Source: Phialocephala subalpina
Lineage: Eukaryota; Ascomycota; Leotiomycetes; Helotiales; Mollisiaceae
Direction: 5' to 3'
NCBI GenBank assembly: GCA_900073065.1
Contig: FJOG01000034.1
Span: forward strand, 506,580 to 570,579
Length of the DNA stretch: 64,000 nt
The notes beneath the pieces were generated by a model. The model worked only from the letters and a program-made list of their open reading frames with translations, did not search any database and was not told where the DNA came from. Shown piece by piece: positions 11,917 through 23,500 of this stretch; position 1 is the first letter of the stretch, and every line of letters starts with the position of its first letter. Position numbers and translations under genes: made by a program.

Positions 11917-12619
11917 TAGGAGGAATCTCGAGAGAAGTTTGGCAAGAGGAGAGGAGAACGGGAATTGGGTAGAGGACAGCTATGCTAGCTGGTTGCGTGC
12001 TGATGGTATGGTGGATGTGGTGTTACTTCAGCCGAGGCCTCGTCATTAGCCTTGTGTGGAGAAGCAGAAGGTACGATGAACGAATAGAGTGAGGGGTATT
12101 GAAAATAGAAATCGTATTCGCAGCGATTGTTTTACTTTTAGGAGCTTCAATGTTTGAAGGTTTGAAGGACAAGGTGGGAAAAAAAAGGGTATGTCACTTT
12201 GATACGTGGAGTGGTTGTGGATGATGTGAGAGTTGCATGGGTGAGACGAGGAGGCTGAGGGGTGTCGTGTAGATTGCCTTTCCTCGCATCATCAATGATG
12301 GCCACGCACATCTGCAATGCCGAGATTGGAATGGCAGATGCTGCTCGAACAGAGCAACATGTCATGAACACCTGCGGATGTAGTAAGAGTCTAGCTTCAC
12401 AAGTCGCAAGCATCAATTTCGACCATTTCTCGGTTTCAAGACGTTCAATTGCAGGTGGGAAGCACTTCCATTTGTATGCTACACCGAAAACAAAGCCCAT
12501 GCCCATTTGCAAATGCACCAATCCATTCCCTTCAGTCCGCCATTTCTACACCATATGAGAAGGCTCGATCGAAAGAAGATGCTTGGTCATGATATCGTAG
12601 AAAAGGGTCAAGTCGTCCT
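11917..12619. other. Intergenic, no gene seen
   Basis: This is the upstream region of the MAPR gene and the downstream region of the eS25 gene, both on the minus strand. The open frames present (up to 124 codons) do not look coding. Confidence 0.5.
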
Positions 12620-13323
12620 CTAGTCCGCACTGGCAACCGCACGAGCTGTGATATCGTCAGCATATCCGTAGTCTACTTGTGTATTCGGCCCTCGATCGCG
12701 TCTGATGCCTTCCATGGGTGACATACTGTAGATGCTCAACTTGCTGTGTCCGACAACCTTCTTGATCTGTCCCTTCTCCTCCAAATCGATCAAACATCTC
12801 CGAGCCAATGAACCGTTGATCTTTAGTCTGTCGACGAGGGTGGCAACTGTGATGAGACGGTAGGATTGGACATCTTTGTAAAGCTTGTCGGAGATGGCCT
12901 TGTCGAGGATGACGGCGTGCTGGGCCTTGTCCTTAACTGTTGTATGGTCAGGTAATGCGCTATTCGAGCTGGCAGATGTACGAACCCTTTCCCTTCGACC
13001 ACTGTGATAGAAGTTAGCATGATGTTCTGATGAAATACGTCCAAGGTCGCTCGGAGGCCAAATCTCAACTTTTTGGCCCTTCAAGGAACCTCAGGATATC
13101 AGGGAACGGATATGCTCACCTTCTTCTTTTGCTTCTTCGCACCGGTGTTCGCTGGCGCTGTCGAGGATGTCAGTAGTTGAAGAAATAAATGCGGTCGGGG
13201 CGATGATCGATGAGGGGTGCGAGGGGCCCATAGTTGCAGCTGCAGAAATCGATACTTGCGATCTCGAACAGTCTGCCACTATGGATCGCATTGGAGTCGA
13301 TCGTTGCGAGAGAACGTACCCAT
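12620..13323 (-). CDS. 40S ribosomal protein eS25 (RPS25)
   Basis: Five coding exons (13320-13323, 13120-13157, 12986-13001, 12727-12936, 12620-12645) join to 97 residues, the normal length. The core VKDKAQHAVILDKAISDK and the end of a winged-helix (GQIKKVVGHSKLSIYTRAV) identify eS25, a small-subunit protein of the 40S head. The start exon contributes only ATGG and the third exon only 16 bases; all junctions have GT..AG signals and restore the family sequence exactly (MAPANTGAKKQKKKWSKGK). The gene is head to head with the uS7 gene, sharing a 506-bp promoter region. Confidence 0.96.
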
Positions 13324-13829
13324 CTTGAATGATTCGGTGTGAGTGTCGTTGGATTTCGAATGTCGTCGAGATCTTTTTCGATGTCTTTTCGTGGGATCAG
13401 GATACTAGTCAAATAAGCGAGTCTATCACGTGCCCCACTCGAGGGCTCGCGTTATTAAGAAAAAGCGGCACCGCAAAATCCCAAAGCAGTAAGGGACATT
13501 AGAAACTGAGGAAATTCTTCAAGTCAAGTCAAGTCAAGTCAAGTCTTTTACTGTAGCAAATAAATCTTTAAATCTGCAGCAAACACTTCTAGAACTACAG
13601 TGCAAAGTCTCTTGGGCCCTGGGACATTGTATTGCTTTCATTGCCAGCTCCCAGAAGTCCGGGTGCCGCCTTTACTCAACTTCGCCTGATGCAGCCCACT
13701 TATCCTTTCCGAGCCTAGCTCTTCCCACACTGATCGCGAAATCTTTTTGAACCTCAAGCGACGGGGAAAGATCACAAATACTTCGACGTCGAACCGCTAA
13801 CCCGCAACACCAAAGTCAGCATCGCCATC
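13324..13829. promoter_or_regulatory. Shared bidirectional promoter of two ribosomal protein genes
   Basis: The 506-bp gap between the start codons of the divergent eS25 and uS7 genes must hold both promoters. It includes a perfect five-copy AAGTC repeat (13521-13545). Co-regulation of the two genes is an inference from the layout and their shared ribosomal function. Confidence 0.6.
13521..13545. repeat. (AAGTC)5 microsatellite
   Basis: Five exact tandem copies of AAGTC sit near the middle of the shared ribosomal protein promoter. They could be neutral or a factor-binding array; sequence alone does not tell. Confidence 0.95.
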
Positions 13830-14646
13830 ATGTCTGACAACGGAGAAATCGAAGTCGAGGCCGTCTCTGGCTACCAGGTCCTTCCCAAGGAGGTTACTGA
13901 GGAGATTGGAAGCATCAAGCTCTTCAACAAATGGTCCTACGAGGATGTCGAAATTCGGGATATCTCGTTGACGTAAGGACACCCTCTCGAGCTCGAGTCA
14001 AGAAGGAATTGCAGAGGGGATATTGCATGCGACTGCGATTTGGAAGAATTGGGATCAAGGGAACTCTGGCTAATGTTCATCTTGCAGCGACTACATCCAA
14101 ATCCGCGCCCCAGTCTACATCTCCCACTCCGCTGGTCGATACGCCCAAAAGCGATTCCGAAAGGCGCAATGCCCAATTATCGAGCGTCTCACCAACTCTC
14201 TGATGATGAACGGTCGTAACAACGGAAAGAAGCTCATGGCCGTCCGCATCGTTGCGCACGCTTTCGAGATCGTACGTCCAGGTCATATACATACACACAG
14301 CAAGAAGGAATGCTAATACAGACTACAGATCCATATCATGACCGACCAAAACCCCATCCAAGTCGCTGTCGATGCTATCGTCAACTGCGGTCCCCGCGAA
14401 GATTCCACCCGTATCGGTTCAGCTGGTACCGTCCGTCGTCAAGCCGTCGATGTCTCCCCTCTCCGCCGCGTCAACCAAGCCATCGCTCTCCTTACCATCG
14501 GTGCCCGTGAAGCCGCTTTCCGTAACGTCAAGTCCGTCGCTGAGTGCTTGGCCGAAGAGTTGATCAACGCTGCGAAGGGAAGCAGTAACTCGTATGCCAT
14601 CAAGAAGAAGGACGAGTTGGAGCGTGTCGCCAAGAGCAATCGGTAA
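13830..14646 (+). CDS. 40S ribosomal protein uS7 (RPS5)
   Basis: Exons 13830-13972, 14088-14271 and 14329-14646 join to 214 residues, the expected size. Hallmarks of eukaryotic uS7 are present: [20 protein letters not shown], then [16 protein letters not shown], the [20 protein letters not shown] block and the [18 protein letters not shown] terminus. The protein binds the 3' major domain of 18S rRNA at the 40S head near the mRNA exit. It is transcribed divergently from eS25. Confidence 0.98.
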
Positions 14647-15472
14647 AGGGTGGTGTTTTCTGCATATCATGGCATGGTCTGGGGTTTCTTTGCTTTATGG
14701 TTGGGCAGTTACTGGCTGCATGGTGTCAGATAGGCTCATATGAACGCTGAGTGCCTCAAAAAGCAACATAAGTCAGTCTCGTGGTTTGCTGGATGTGCTG
14801 TGATGATGTGCAGGGACGTTGGATTGATCTGGAATACAATCAGTCGTGACGAGTGTTGCAAGCTTGCAAGAAAGCTCTTGCCTGGCTCCTGTTTGACAAA
14901 CTCTTTGACGCAAGCCTTTACATTTGCTGGTCTACATATACCTACTCGCCCCTCATCTTGCGTTGTCCAAGATTCGAGCATTTTCTCGGACAGCGTACTT
15001 CAGGATTTGAGCGCCAGATTCTTATAGAACTCTCGTACAGCCGAAACCTCTTCACCTGCTAGATATTAATATGACCAATATTGTCAGATTCTCTAAGTGG
15101 AAGGCCTGATATTTTAGATTTCACTGTCCCAAAGAAGCTGATACAATCGTGCAAACGGATGTTTATGCCTCGAGCTTCAGGGAAACCTGAAGAGTTCTCT
15201 GCATGGAATCGATGGCTTCGACTTTGCTCTGAGTATGTACCAGAAATTTGGGATATTTCCACCTCCGGATCGTTATCACCTTCAATTGGCATTTCATCAG
15301 GACCTATTCACCTCTGACATCCGGTCGGTCGATTATCAAAAATATTGACGACGAGGGTGTGGCCCCGTTGGTGCGGGTGTTCCTCTACAAACCCCTCGTC
15401 CTACAACCACATCCTCTTTTCTACAACTCTTCAACAAGGAACAGAACCTTCAACAACGAACACAACCTCGCC
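14647..15472. other. Intergenic region
   Basis: This stretch is the uS7 3' flank and the upstream region of the next gene. The last 100 bases are rich in CAACAA/TCTTC, as in fungal 5' leaders. Nothing else is supported. Confidence 0.5.
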
Positions 15473-16440
15473 ATGTCCCAATTTGAACCCCCATTCGACA
15501 TGGCGACTCCACAGTTAATGAGCGTAAGCAATTCCTGCCTCTTTACGGTGGATAGAACATTGAGGAGAAAAAGTCCCCAGAAAGATGGGACAATGAACCA
15601 GCCTGCTGACGTTTGTTTTCAGGAGCGCACTATGCCTCAAAGCCCTAACAACAAGTCCAAATCCACTCGCGTCATTATTGATGACTTACTCAAATACTAC
15701 GAAGCTACCGGCAATACCTTCTTCCTCAACAAGATCCGTGTTATCTTGAAGCACATCAGGGACGGCCCCACCAACGAAATCGGAATCTACAACGATCTAA
15801 CCAACCGCTCTCTGCAATGCATCAGGTTCGCTATGGTGACCAGCCATTGACTAGCAAGGAAGCCGAGGATCTTGCGACTTTGATCGATTTGAACGAGGGC
15901 GGCAAGAAGGAGATTGGCATCGGCGAGCTTTCCGACCCTGAACTTTCGATCAAGAAATTACATCAAGCCGCGGAGAACATTATAATCCTCAAGAACGCCC
16001 TTCTCGCTACCAGCCGATACCTAGACCCTACTCAAACCACACTCTTCATAACCCGAGCCTGCGTTCGCCTCGAATACACCAACGCGGCCGCCACCGCAGT
16101 CGCCGAAACTCTAAAGGACTTCGACGACCTCATGGCCACTAAATCAAAATCTTCCAAAATCTGGCTCTACGAAACTCAAACCAAATTGTCCCAAGAGCTC
16201 ATGGACAAGGAGACGGAGCTTCGCAAGAACGAGGCGCCTTTCAACGCAATGAGCAAGGCGATGAAGAAGGCCCTTGACATGCAAGACCTAAAATCCAAGT
16301 TGGAAGCGGTTCAACGAGTTAACAAGTCTATGGCTGTATTCATCGACCAACATGGCGGCAAGATGAAGGGTTTGGCGGATGATATTGAGAATCTGAAGCA
16401 ACTAGGGATAACTGGAAAGTATTTCATGCTTAGATTCTGA
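15473..16440 (+). pseudogene. Helical protein of unknown family, with a frameshift; related to the ORF at 30669-31163
   Basis: Exon 1 (15473-15523) and a second exon from 15623 (99-base intron, which is itself open and in frame) encode a short start and then a helical domain (STRVIIDDLLKYYEATGN). This matches, position for position, the segment FRITILTRYYESTGNQIF in the ORF at 30669-31163. Near 15820-15840 this frame runs to a TGA, while the homologous continuation (YGDQPLTSKEAEDL) resumes in another frame and stays open to 16440. No plausible intron spans the switch, so a one-base indel or a sequencing error is likely. The second part (about 200 residues) is a charged helical or coiled-coil region with no recognised fold. 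It sits downstream of the TPR-CHAT gene, which lies on the other strand. Confidence 0.55.
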
Positions 16441-17269
16441 CGGAAAGGCTGAGTTCTTTCTTCATCGGACCTCCTCTACTTGTCCTGGGCTTCCTGGGTT
16501 TGCCTTGCGGCTAATGTCCTTTTTTATTTGGGCATTAAACGGGGTTGGCTTTGGGTGCGGAATGATCTCGGGCACTCTTTACGTACTGAACTTTTGCTTG
16601 CTTTCTTGGTGGGTTGCACATTGATGGCTTCGGACTCTTAGAACGGTGGTGGGGATGTCAATGAGCACCGATGATAGGAATTCAAGCCAGCTTCCGCCAA
16701 AGGACTGAACACGTCGCTTACTTTACTTGCTGCCACCATAATGTACGAAGAGAGAGATTCTTGACCACCCTCAAGTGAGGAGAACAGTCATTGAATGTCT
16801 TGCACTACGATTTGCTCCAACCTTCGAATTCGTCAAGGACGCCCTAAGTGAGAATCGCTTTTGCATGCTTCCATACATACTTTACTTGGTTTTTCCCTGA
16901 GAATCGCAAGCTGCGACTTGGTAGGGTCTGTCACTTGTTGCACTGCAACTCCCCCACTTCATCATGTTTTGCACATGCTTTCCGTGTTCAACCTAGCAAT
17001 TTGTTTTATGATTTTGCATTTGCCCTAGAAGCTCCGTCGTTATATTTGTAATGACCCTTGAGAGGGTTTGAATCCCCAGTCTAGCATCGATTCCTACCCC
17101 AAAACGGCAGTATACCACCATGCCACGGAGCAAGAAAGCGATGTCCCTCATGCTAGGTCTGCCATCCCACCCAAATCGGATGTTTTGTTTATGAAGGAAT
17201 GTACGTCCAGTGAACCCAATCTGAGACTTTCATGAGGTGGTTTGAGGCGGTTCTGGCCGGGCCGAAGTA
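16441..17269. other. Intergenic, with a possible pol III promoter-like pair
   Basis: No gene is supported. On the minus strand, a tRNA-like A box (17115-17125) and B box (17064-17074) lie at the spacing found inside tRNA genes, but the acceptor and T stems do not pair, so I do not call a tRNA. Confidence 0.4.
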
Positions 17270-20097
17270 TCAAGATCCTACATGAATGAAAGGAGCCCAA
17301 GCAAGTACATCCTTCGTTGAATCTCGCTTCCTCGAGCTAGAGGCTTGCAAGTTCATCACTCTTACTTTCACTATCGCCTCATGCAACGCGTGTGCCACTA
17401 CCTCATTGAATAATATGCTGTCATCCTGCACACCGAGGGTAGACATTCCAGACGTCAAGCCTTCGTAAAAAAGTTTACTCACCCTTGTAGCAGCAATATT
17501 GTCTGCGTCCCACAGTGTTCCGATGACATGAGGGAATCCTATTAAACCGAAAGTATTGGCAATATGGATACTTTCATCCAAGAGATCGGTAGCAGCGTTT
17601 CGTGCTGTAGAACATGCAGAGAGGTATGCCAACCTCAGGTTGGGCCACCTGGATCTTGAGAGGTCCCGTACACTTAAAAGATCTGATTCGCCAGAGGGTA
17701 GGACACCGACTAGAAGCCCTCCATTGGACGGATTTCGAGCATCCGCGTAACCGTGGCAAGCAAAATGCACCATCGCACTGTCTGGTAGACCATCAATGAC
17801 CTCTTCCTTCTGCGGACTGTCAAGCTTCCGAATGGAGAATGCTTGGGTTGATTCGACAACTGCCTCAATGTCTCTCAGCTCCTCTTCGAGATGTAGCGAC
17901 TGCTCTCCAGGAGCATCAGGCACCGCAACAATCATGAGTGTTCGCTGCGGAGCTTTGGTCGTCATTTCGTTCCGCCTAATGGATTGTGACAACTGCAGTG
18001 CCTTCAAGGTCGGTATATATGTGGATACCGCATGGTTCATTGCAAAGTCTAGTTCACCACCCGCTGCATGAAGGGGCATCAGGGCGAGAAATCCGCTCGC
18101 TACCCAGTATATCCGAGGAAGCCGCCCGGTGACTGGTGTGGACATCATTCCGACTTCTGAGAGCACTGGAGAGACTATGGTTTTCCACAAAGTCTCCAGA
18201 GTACCCCTCAGTACAGAGTTTCGAGACCCTCGCGTATACGAATTTCTGCTATTTGTGATTCGATCCGCACCTACCATAGTCATGGCCGCTTTCTGGAGGC
18301 CGTTGAAGTCTACTTCGGGTAAGGGAAGACATCTCACGTCTCGTTCAGTGATGATGAGAGCATCACTTCGAAATTTCGTTATTGCAAAACATACGATCGG
18401 AGCCCGACTAGCCAATTTCATACAATCTTCTGGCGAAGGAGTAAGATGAAAATATTTGAACTCTTTGAGTTCTCGTCGAATCCGCGCTTCGAACTCATCC
18501 AAAGCATCTAGAGCTCTCCGATGTTTATCTGTAGTATTATACGCTTGATACTTGCGGAATCGATGAGACAGACTTTCATTCGTAGTTCTGAACGTAAGCA
18601 GACCGCGGCTGGACGATTCTTGATCTGTCGGCTCCAAGGCTGTTGCGTTTTTCAACCTCTCATACTCCGAATAGTAGTCTGGATATTTTGTCCTCAGTGC
18701 CTCGAGCTCGTCTCTAGAGTCAATTGCTAGGCGTGATATGACACCTCGTCCGTTTTCTAGAATGTCGACCGCTTCCTTTGGCGAGCGCCCGGCCATAAGA
18801 CTCGCCGAGGCCGCAGCTGCCGACAGCCCAAACATTTCGCTCAGTAGATACTGTTGATCTTCTACTGCTAGTGACCGAGGGCTTAACCTGGTAATTAAAT
18901 GCACCGCCTCAGTGTACATCTTGCTGGCTTCGTCCCAGCGACGTTGCTGCATTAAGATCGTGCCAGCTGACTCTCCAGCCCTAATCCTCTCCAATGGCGG
19001 GCTGTTCAGGGAATCAAATGCTTTCATGAAAGCTTGTAGTGCGCGGCGAAGATCATCTGGATTTTGCTTTTCATCGAAGCGTAACTTCAGGACCCTTCCG
19101 TAGTTGCGTAAGTGGGTGGCATAATTAGGTGAGCTCGCGGGAGCTATGTAATTCGCCTCTTCCGCAAATTCGACTCCCTTGTCAAGATGAGTAGGGTCTC
19201 TAGTCTGAGAATATTTCAAATACCAAAGAACTCCAAGATTGCTGAGATAGAGGGGCCTGCGATAGTGCCCAATCGGAGTTATGGAAAGGATGTTTCTCCC
19301 ATTCTCTATTGCCTTATCGAGCCCCGAGATGCCTTTCTCATCATTAGATTTGAGTATGAGGGCGGAGTTAATAGTGTTTAGAGCTGAAGCTTTCTCTTCG
19401 TTGCTGATCGGTATCGATTTCATGGCTTCTTCGCTGGAGACGACTGCCATTTTGAGGTCTTCTGGATCTCCTGATAATAAGAACTTGGAAGCTAACCGCC
19501 CGCATAGAGACGCCCAGCATTTTCCTCTGATAGAGTTGTTGCAAGCCTCCTGGATTGCACCCCGCAAAGTCTTTATAGACTCATCCAACGCCGCTGATAT
19601 TCCAGTGATGTCGTAAAGTGTGAGAAGGTGAGATGCCAATGTATACATTCTCGATGCTCGACGAAAATGCTTGGGTGGAGTTAAGTTCACTGCATTCCTG
19701 ATGTGGTCGATAGCTTCCTCCAAGTCTATCCTGTCACCTATGGCTTCGAATTGATCACGAAGTAAATTTGAGAGATTAACCAGCCACATCGGGTAATCAG
19801 GGTGTATCGGCTCAACTAGACTAATAGCTTTCCGTGCATGCCCGAGTGCTTGAGTTAGAAAATCGATTCTCCCCGTCCTGTCACATTTCAATTCAAGAAC
19901 AACGCTTAAATTAACAGAAATACCAGGAAGACCGCGGTGAGTTGACGCCAAAGATCTCTGAGCTTGCGAACCAAGTTGGATTGCTTCATCAAGAAGCGAT
20001 TCTGATCCTGTAATCTCATACTCTGCACCAAGAGCATTAATGAGATTGCTCAAACAAAAGGGGAGATCCGGGGAACCCTCGTGGTACAATTTGATAG
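17270..20097 (-). pseudogene. TPR-CHAT protease gene, 3' part (split by a Copia insertion)
   Basis: This is one open frame of about 940 codons. Residues up to about 380 are tandem TPR-like helical repeats. The rest is a CHAT domain, a caspase/separase-fold cysteine protease: a core with ALIITERDVRCLPLP, a WVASGFLALMPLHAAG strand, the catalytic His in MVHFACHG and the catalytic Cys in YLSACSTARN. The terminus WAPFIHVG is typical for the family. Both catalytic residues are intact. The 5' part of the gene lies at 26021-27175, beyond a retrotransposon. If the element and one copy of the 5-bp target duplication are left out, the two parts are in the same frame and total 1325 residues. As assembled the gene is interrupted; a truncated product from internal Met codons is conceivable. 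Family role: proteolytic execution in fungal non-self recognition or cell death. Confidence 0.9.
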
Positions 20098-20269
20098 TAT
20101 CAGATGCTACGAGGTCTAGGCATTATATTATGGGTAAAAGATCGTATTATTAAGTCTGGAGAGCTAGCTAGGGAGGAGAGTGAGGATATAAGAGTCTGCG
20201 AGATTACCCTTGAACTATACTCCATATGGAATGAGAGTTTGACTCACTACACGTGACTAGCAATTGATA
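20098..20269 (-). repeat. 3' LTR of the Copia element
   Basis: This is a direct repeat of 25849-26020, about 96% identical by eye. In element orientation it ends in CATCTGATA next to the target duplication. Its first bases read TATCA where the other LTR reads TGTCA, a G-to-A change consistent with RIP. Confidence 0.95.
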
Positions 20270-20279
20270 CACCCCCTTA
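20270..20279 (-). other. Polypurine tract of the Copia element
   Basis: In element orientation the sequence is CTAAGGGGGTG ending directly at the 3' LTR, where plus-strand priming would occur. Confidence 0.7.
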
Positions 20280-20589
20280 GGTCGAGAGGCAACGAGTCTT
20301 GCTACGGTAGACAGGAGAGAAGTGAAGCTATTCACAGAGGTGAACGCGTAATTGCTGTGATAATACTTAACAGTTGGTGACCCACTTTTATTGAAGTGTT
20401 TTCTTAAAATATCGATGCCAATATCATCAAAACATATAAAATGAGCGTAAGATCGATGTTCAGTGTGATAAAGGAGACAATCGGTTCGAGGTGAGTGTGT
20501 AAACAGTAATTAACTCTAATTGAATTAATAAAAGAAAGTAACAATTTAAATCGATCGACTTGAGTAGCACCGGTTTAAGCTTTGCCTTT

Positions 20590-23500
20590 GGGGTTTATTA
20601 AGTGTTCGATATCGACGAGTTTGAGTTGTTTGACAAAAGATTCGTGCTTCTGACGTGATAGTGGCTTAGTGAGGCCGTCTGCTGGCATGTTTACTGTTCT
20701 AGTCCAGACAATATTGATATTTCTAGCTTCAACTTGTTCGCGTAGCTAGTGCTGGTGGATATCGACGTGCCGCAATTTCGTGACCAGCTTCGGAGACTCC
20801 TTCACCATGAGACGGATAGTCTGGAGGTTGTCACAGAGAATGGTGTTGTCGTTGGGTAGGTCGAGTTCAATTGTATCGAATAGCCGCTGCCACCACATGA
20901 GCCACGACGCGCACGCTGAGACAGCTTTCAGCTCTGCCTCCGTAGTCGACGTGGAAACTGAGTCTTGTTTACTGCTTTTCTAGTCTACTGTGCCTCCGAG
21001 AACCTAGAAGAGGAAGCCTTGGGTGCTACGGCGCGTTGCCACGTCGTCCGCAAAAGACGCGTTACTAGTAGCGCGGAAAACAAGCTCTCCATCGATAAAC
21101 TCGGTGTCTATTCCTCCAAATTGCAGCGCCAAGTAACGGGTGCCGTAGAGATATTGCAGGAGCCGTTCCGTAGCCTCGCGGTGATTAGGGCTCGGGTTTT
21201 GGTTGAAGGTGGCTAGTTCTTTAGTGATTTACGCTGTATCGGGGCGGGAAATCGTTGTCGAGTAAGTCGTCGAGCTAGTCCGCTGTTGGTAAGCTACAAT
21301 CTGGTGAGCAGTTGCCTTTCTATTATATGGTCGTAGTTTGACGGTAAGGTCGATCGGAACTTTGGGAAATGGGCCTCTCGTATCCACCGCAAACTTCTTG
21401 CATATGTTCTCTATGTAGGAGTCTTGGCAGAGCCATATTTTCCGTTGTGTTTTGTCTCTAACCACGCGTATGCCTAGAAACTACTTTAGTTTACTTATTT
21501 CGCGCATCTCGTATTTCCTTAGTAGGAGAGATCTCACTTCTTTATACCGAACACGTTCTTTCCGGTGGTAAAGTATGCAGATGTCGTCGACGTAAAAAAA
21601 CACTATTACTTTGCCGTTTGTGAACAAGCACGAATACTCCGACATCGGTTTAAGATCGAACGATTTCATGGACGCGCTGAGGTCGTTGAACTATAGTAGC
21701 GGTAATATATCGAAGCCGTAGAGCGCCATCTAGCAACGTAATACGTGTTTAGGCCTCTTCTTTCCATCCGGTAGCTCGACGTAGGTCTCTTTATCCATTC
21801 GAGAGTTCGTAAACGCGTTAACAGCATCGAATTGCTCCATTTCCAGGTCAAAGTATGCCGCAATTGCAATCAGCATTCGAAAGACCCGTAAGGCCAAGGT
21901 AGCAGCGTAGACTTCGTCTCGATCACTCTGTTGAAGGTCTCCGCGCGCTACAAAACGTGCCTTATATTTCAAGAGATAGCCATCGTCGTCGAACTTATAG
22001 TCTGGCATCCACATCAGTAGAATCGGTTTAATGCTGGCTTTATTTGCGGTCTCAATTGGCACTTCTTCGAACGTTCCTTTCTTCTAGAGCGTGCTCTATT
22101 CCTTTTCTATTGCTGCTTCGAACTCTGCGCGGTGCGGGTGGCGTAGTATTTCCTGATAATTTCGAGGTTTTAGTAGCAGTTTACTCCGGTGCAGTCTAGC
22201 ATAGAGGGCACGTGGCATCTCTACTATAGTGACGTAAAACACAGAGTTCTTATGGAGGTTATTGACTAACATAGCGTATCTTTCCTATTTCCCTTTGCGT
22301 TTGCCGTAGTCGTAGGTAATTGTAAGTCTAGCGCGTTTTCCGGTCTCGATGTTTTCGGTGGAAATCTCTAGATTCCGAACATTGGCTCGAACATTTATCT
22401 GTCGCGTCTCACTAAGCTGAGAGTGGCTAGGGCCTACTAAAGCGAGAGAATCTAGAGATTTGGTTGGTCGACGAGGAGGAGCTTAACCCGATCGAGGTGT
22501 AATTTGGCTGTTAGCGTATTAATTACTTAACGGCGTCGGTATAAGTACTAATATAAGTGCATTTCCTACGTCTAATGCATCATTTCCTACATCTATTGAG
22601 ACGGTCGACGGGCTTTCCGCACGCTCCACTTAATAGTCTCTAGTGAGGTTGTCAATGGTTGGAAGATTGTCTGAGGAGTCTAGGACTTGGTTGTCTTACT
22701 CCGGTGATGGCTCTAACTCTGGTGATAGCTCTGGTGATAGCTCTAGCGTAAGTAACTGAGATGGTTAAACAATGATCGTATCTCTGGGCTTCTCGATACT
22801 AGCCTCATAAGCAATTCCAGCACCTTTAGCATAAGCGTTTGGCTGATATTCGTACTTATACAATTCGTAGCTCGCGTTTGGAAAATCGTCCATTTCAATG
22901 ATTTCGATAATCTCTTGGATTTGTATGACCTCTAGTTCGATGAGCTTCCTATTAAGTGTGGGGTCGTAGAAAGTGTCCTCATCAAAAGTCACGTCTCTAG
23001 TCGAGATAGCGCGTCTCAGTGATAGTATCTATATGCGGAAGATGTTCGTAGATTTATATCCAATTAAATAGCCTATATGCGCTCTTAAACCAAGTTTATT
23101 GAGCTTCGAACGGTTCTTAATGAAAGGGTAAACCCTACAACCAAAGACTCTAAGATGTGCAACTTGCGGCAGATGGCTCTCTATTCCTACTCACTTCTAG
23201 AGAAACGCTAAGGGTGACATCCATCTTAAACGCTTGTTTGGTGATCTATTCAGCAAATAGCCTGCCGCACAACAAGACTCTGGAAATATATTCGGAGGGA
23301 GGTTGGCGCCAATGTGCATAGCACGTGTTCTACTTATAATCACCCCCCTAGTACGCTCCGCAGGGCCGTTCTAGTCGTGTGTATTGAGAGAAGTGAGCTC
23401 GACGGTAATACCTTCTTCGTTAATCAGCTCGTGCCAACCTCTATCAAATGAAGTCTATCCATCGATTTTAATGATCACTACTTAGAAACCCCACCTCCGT

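Noticed and set aside
17055..17138. tRNA gene candidate
   Set aside because: A and B boxes fit, and a five-pair anticodon-like stem can be drawn, but acceptor and T stems do not form, so it is not called a tRNA.
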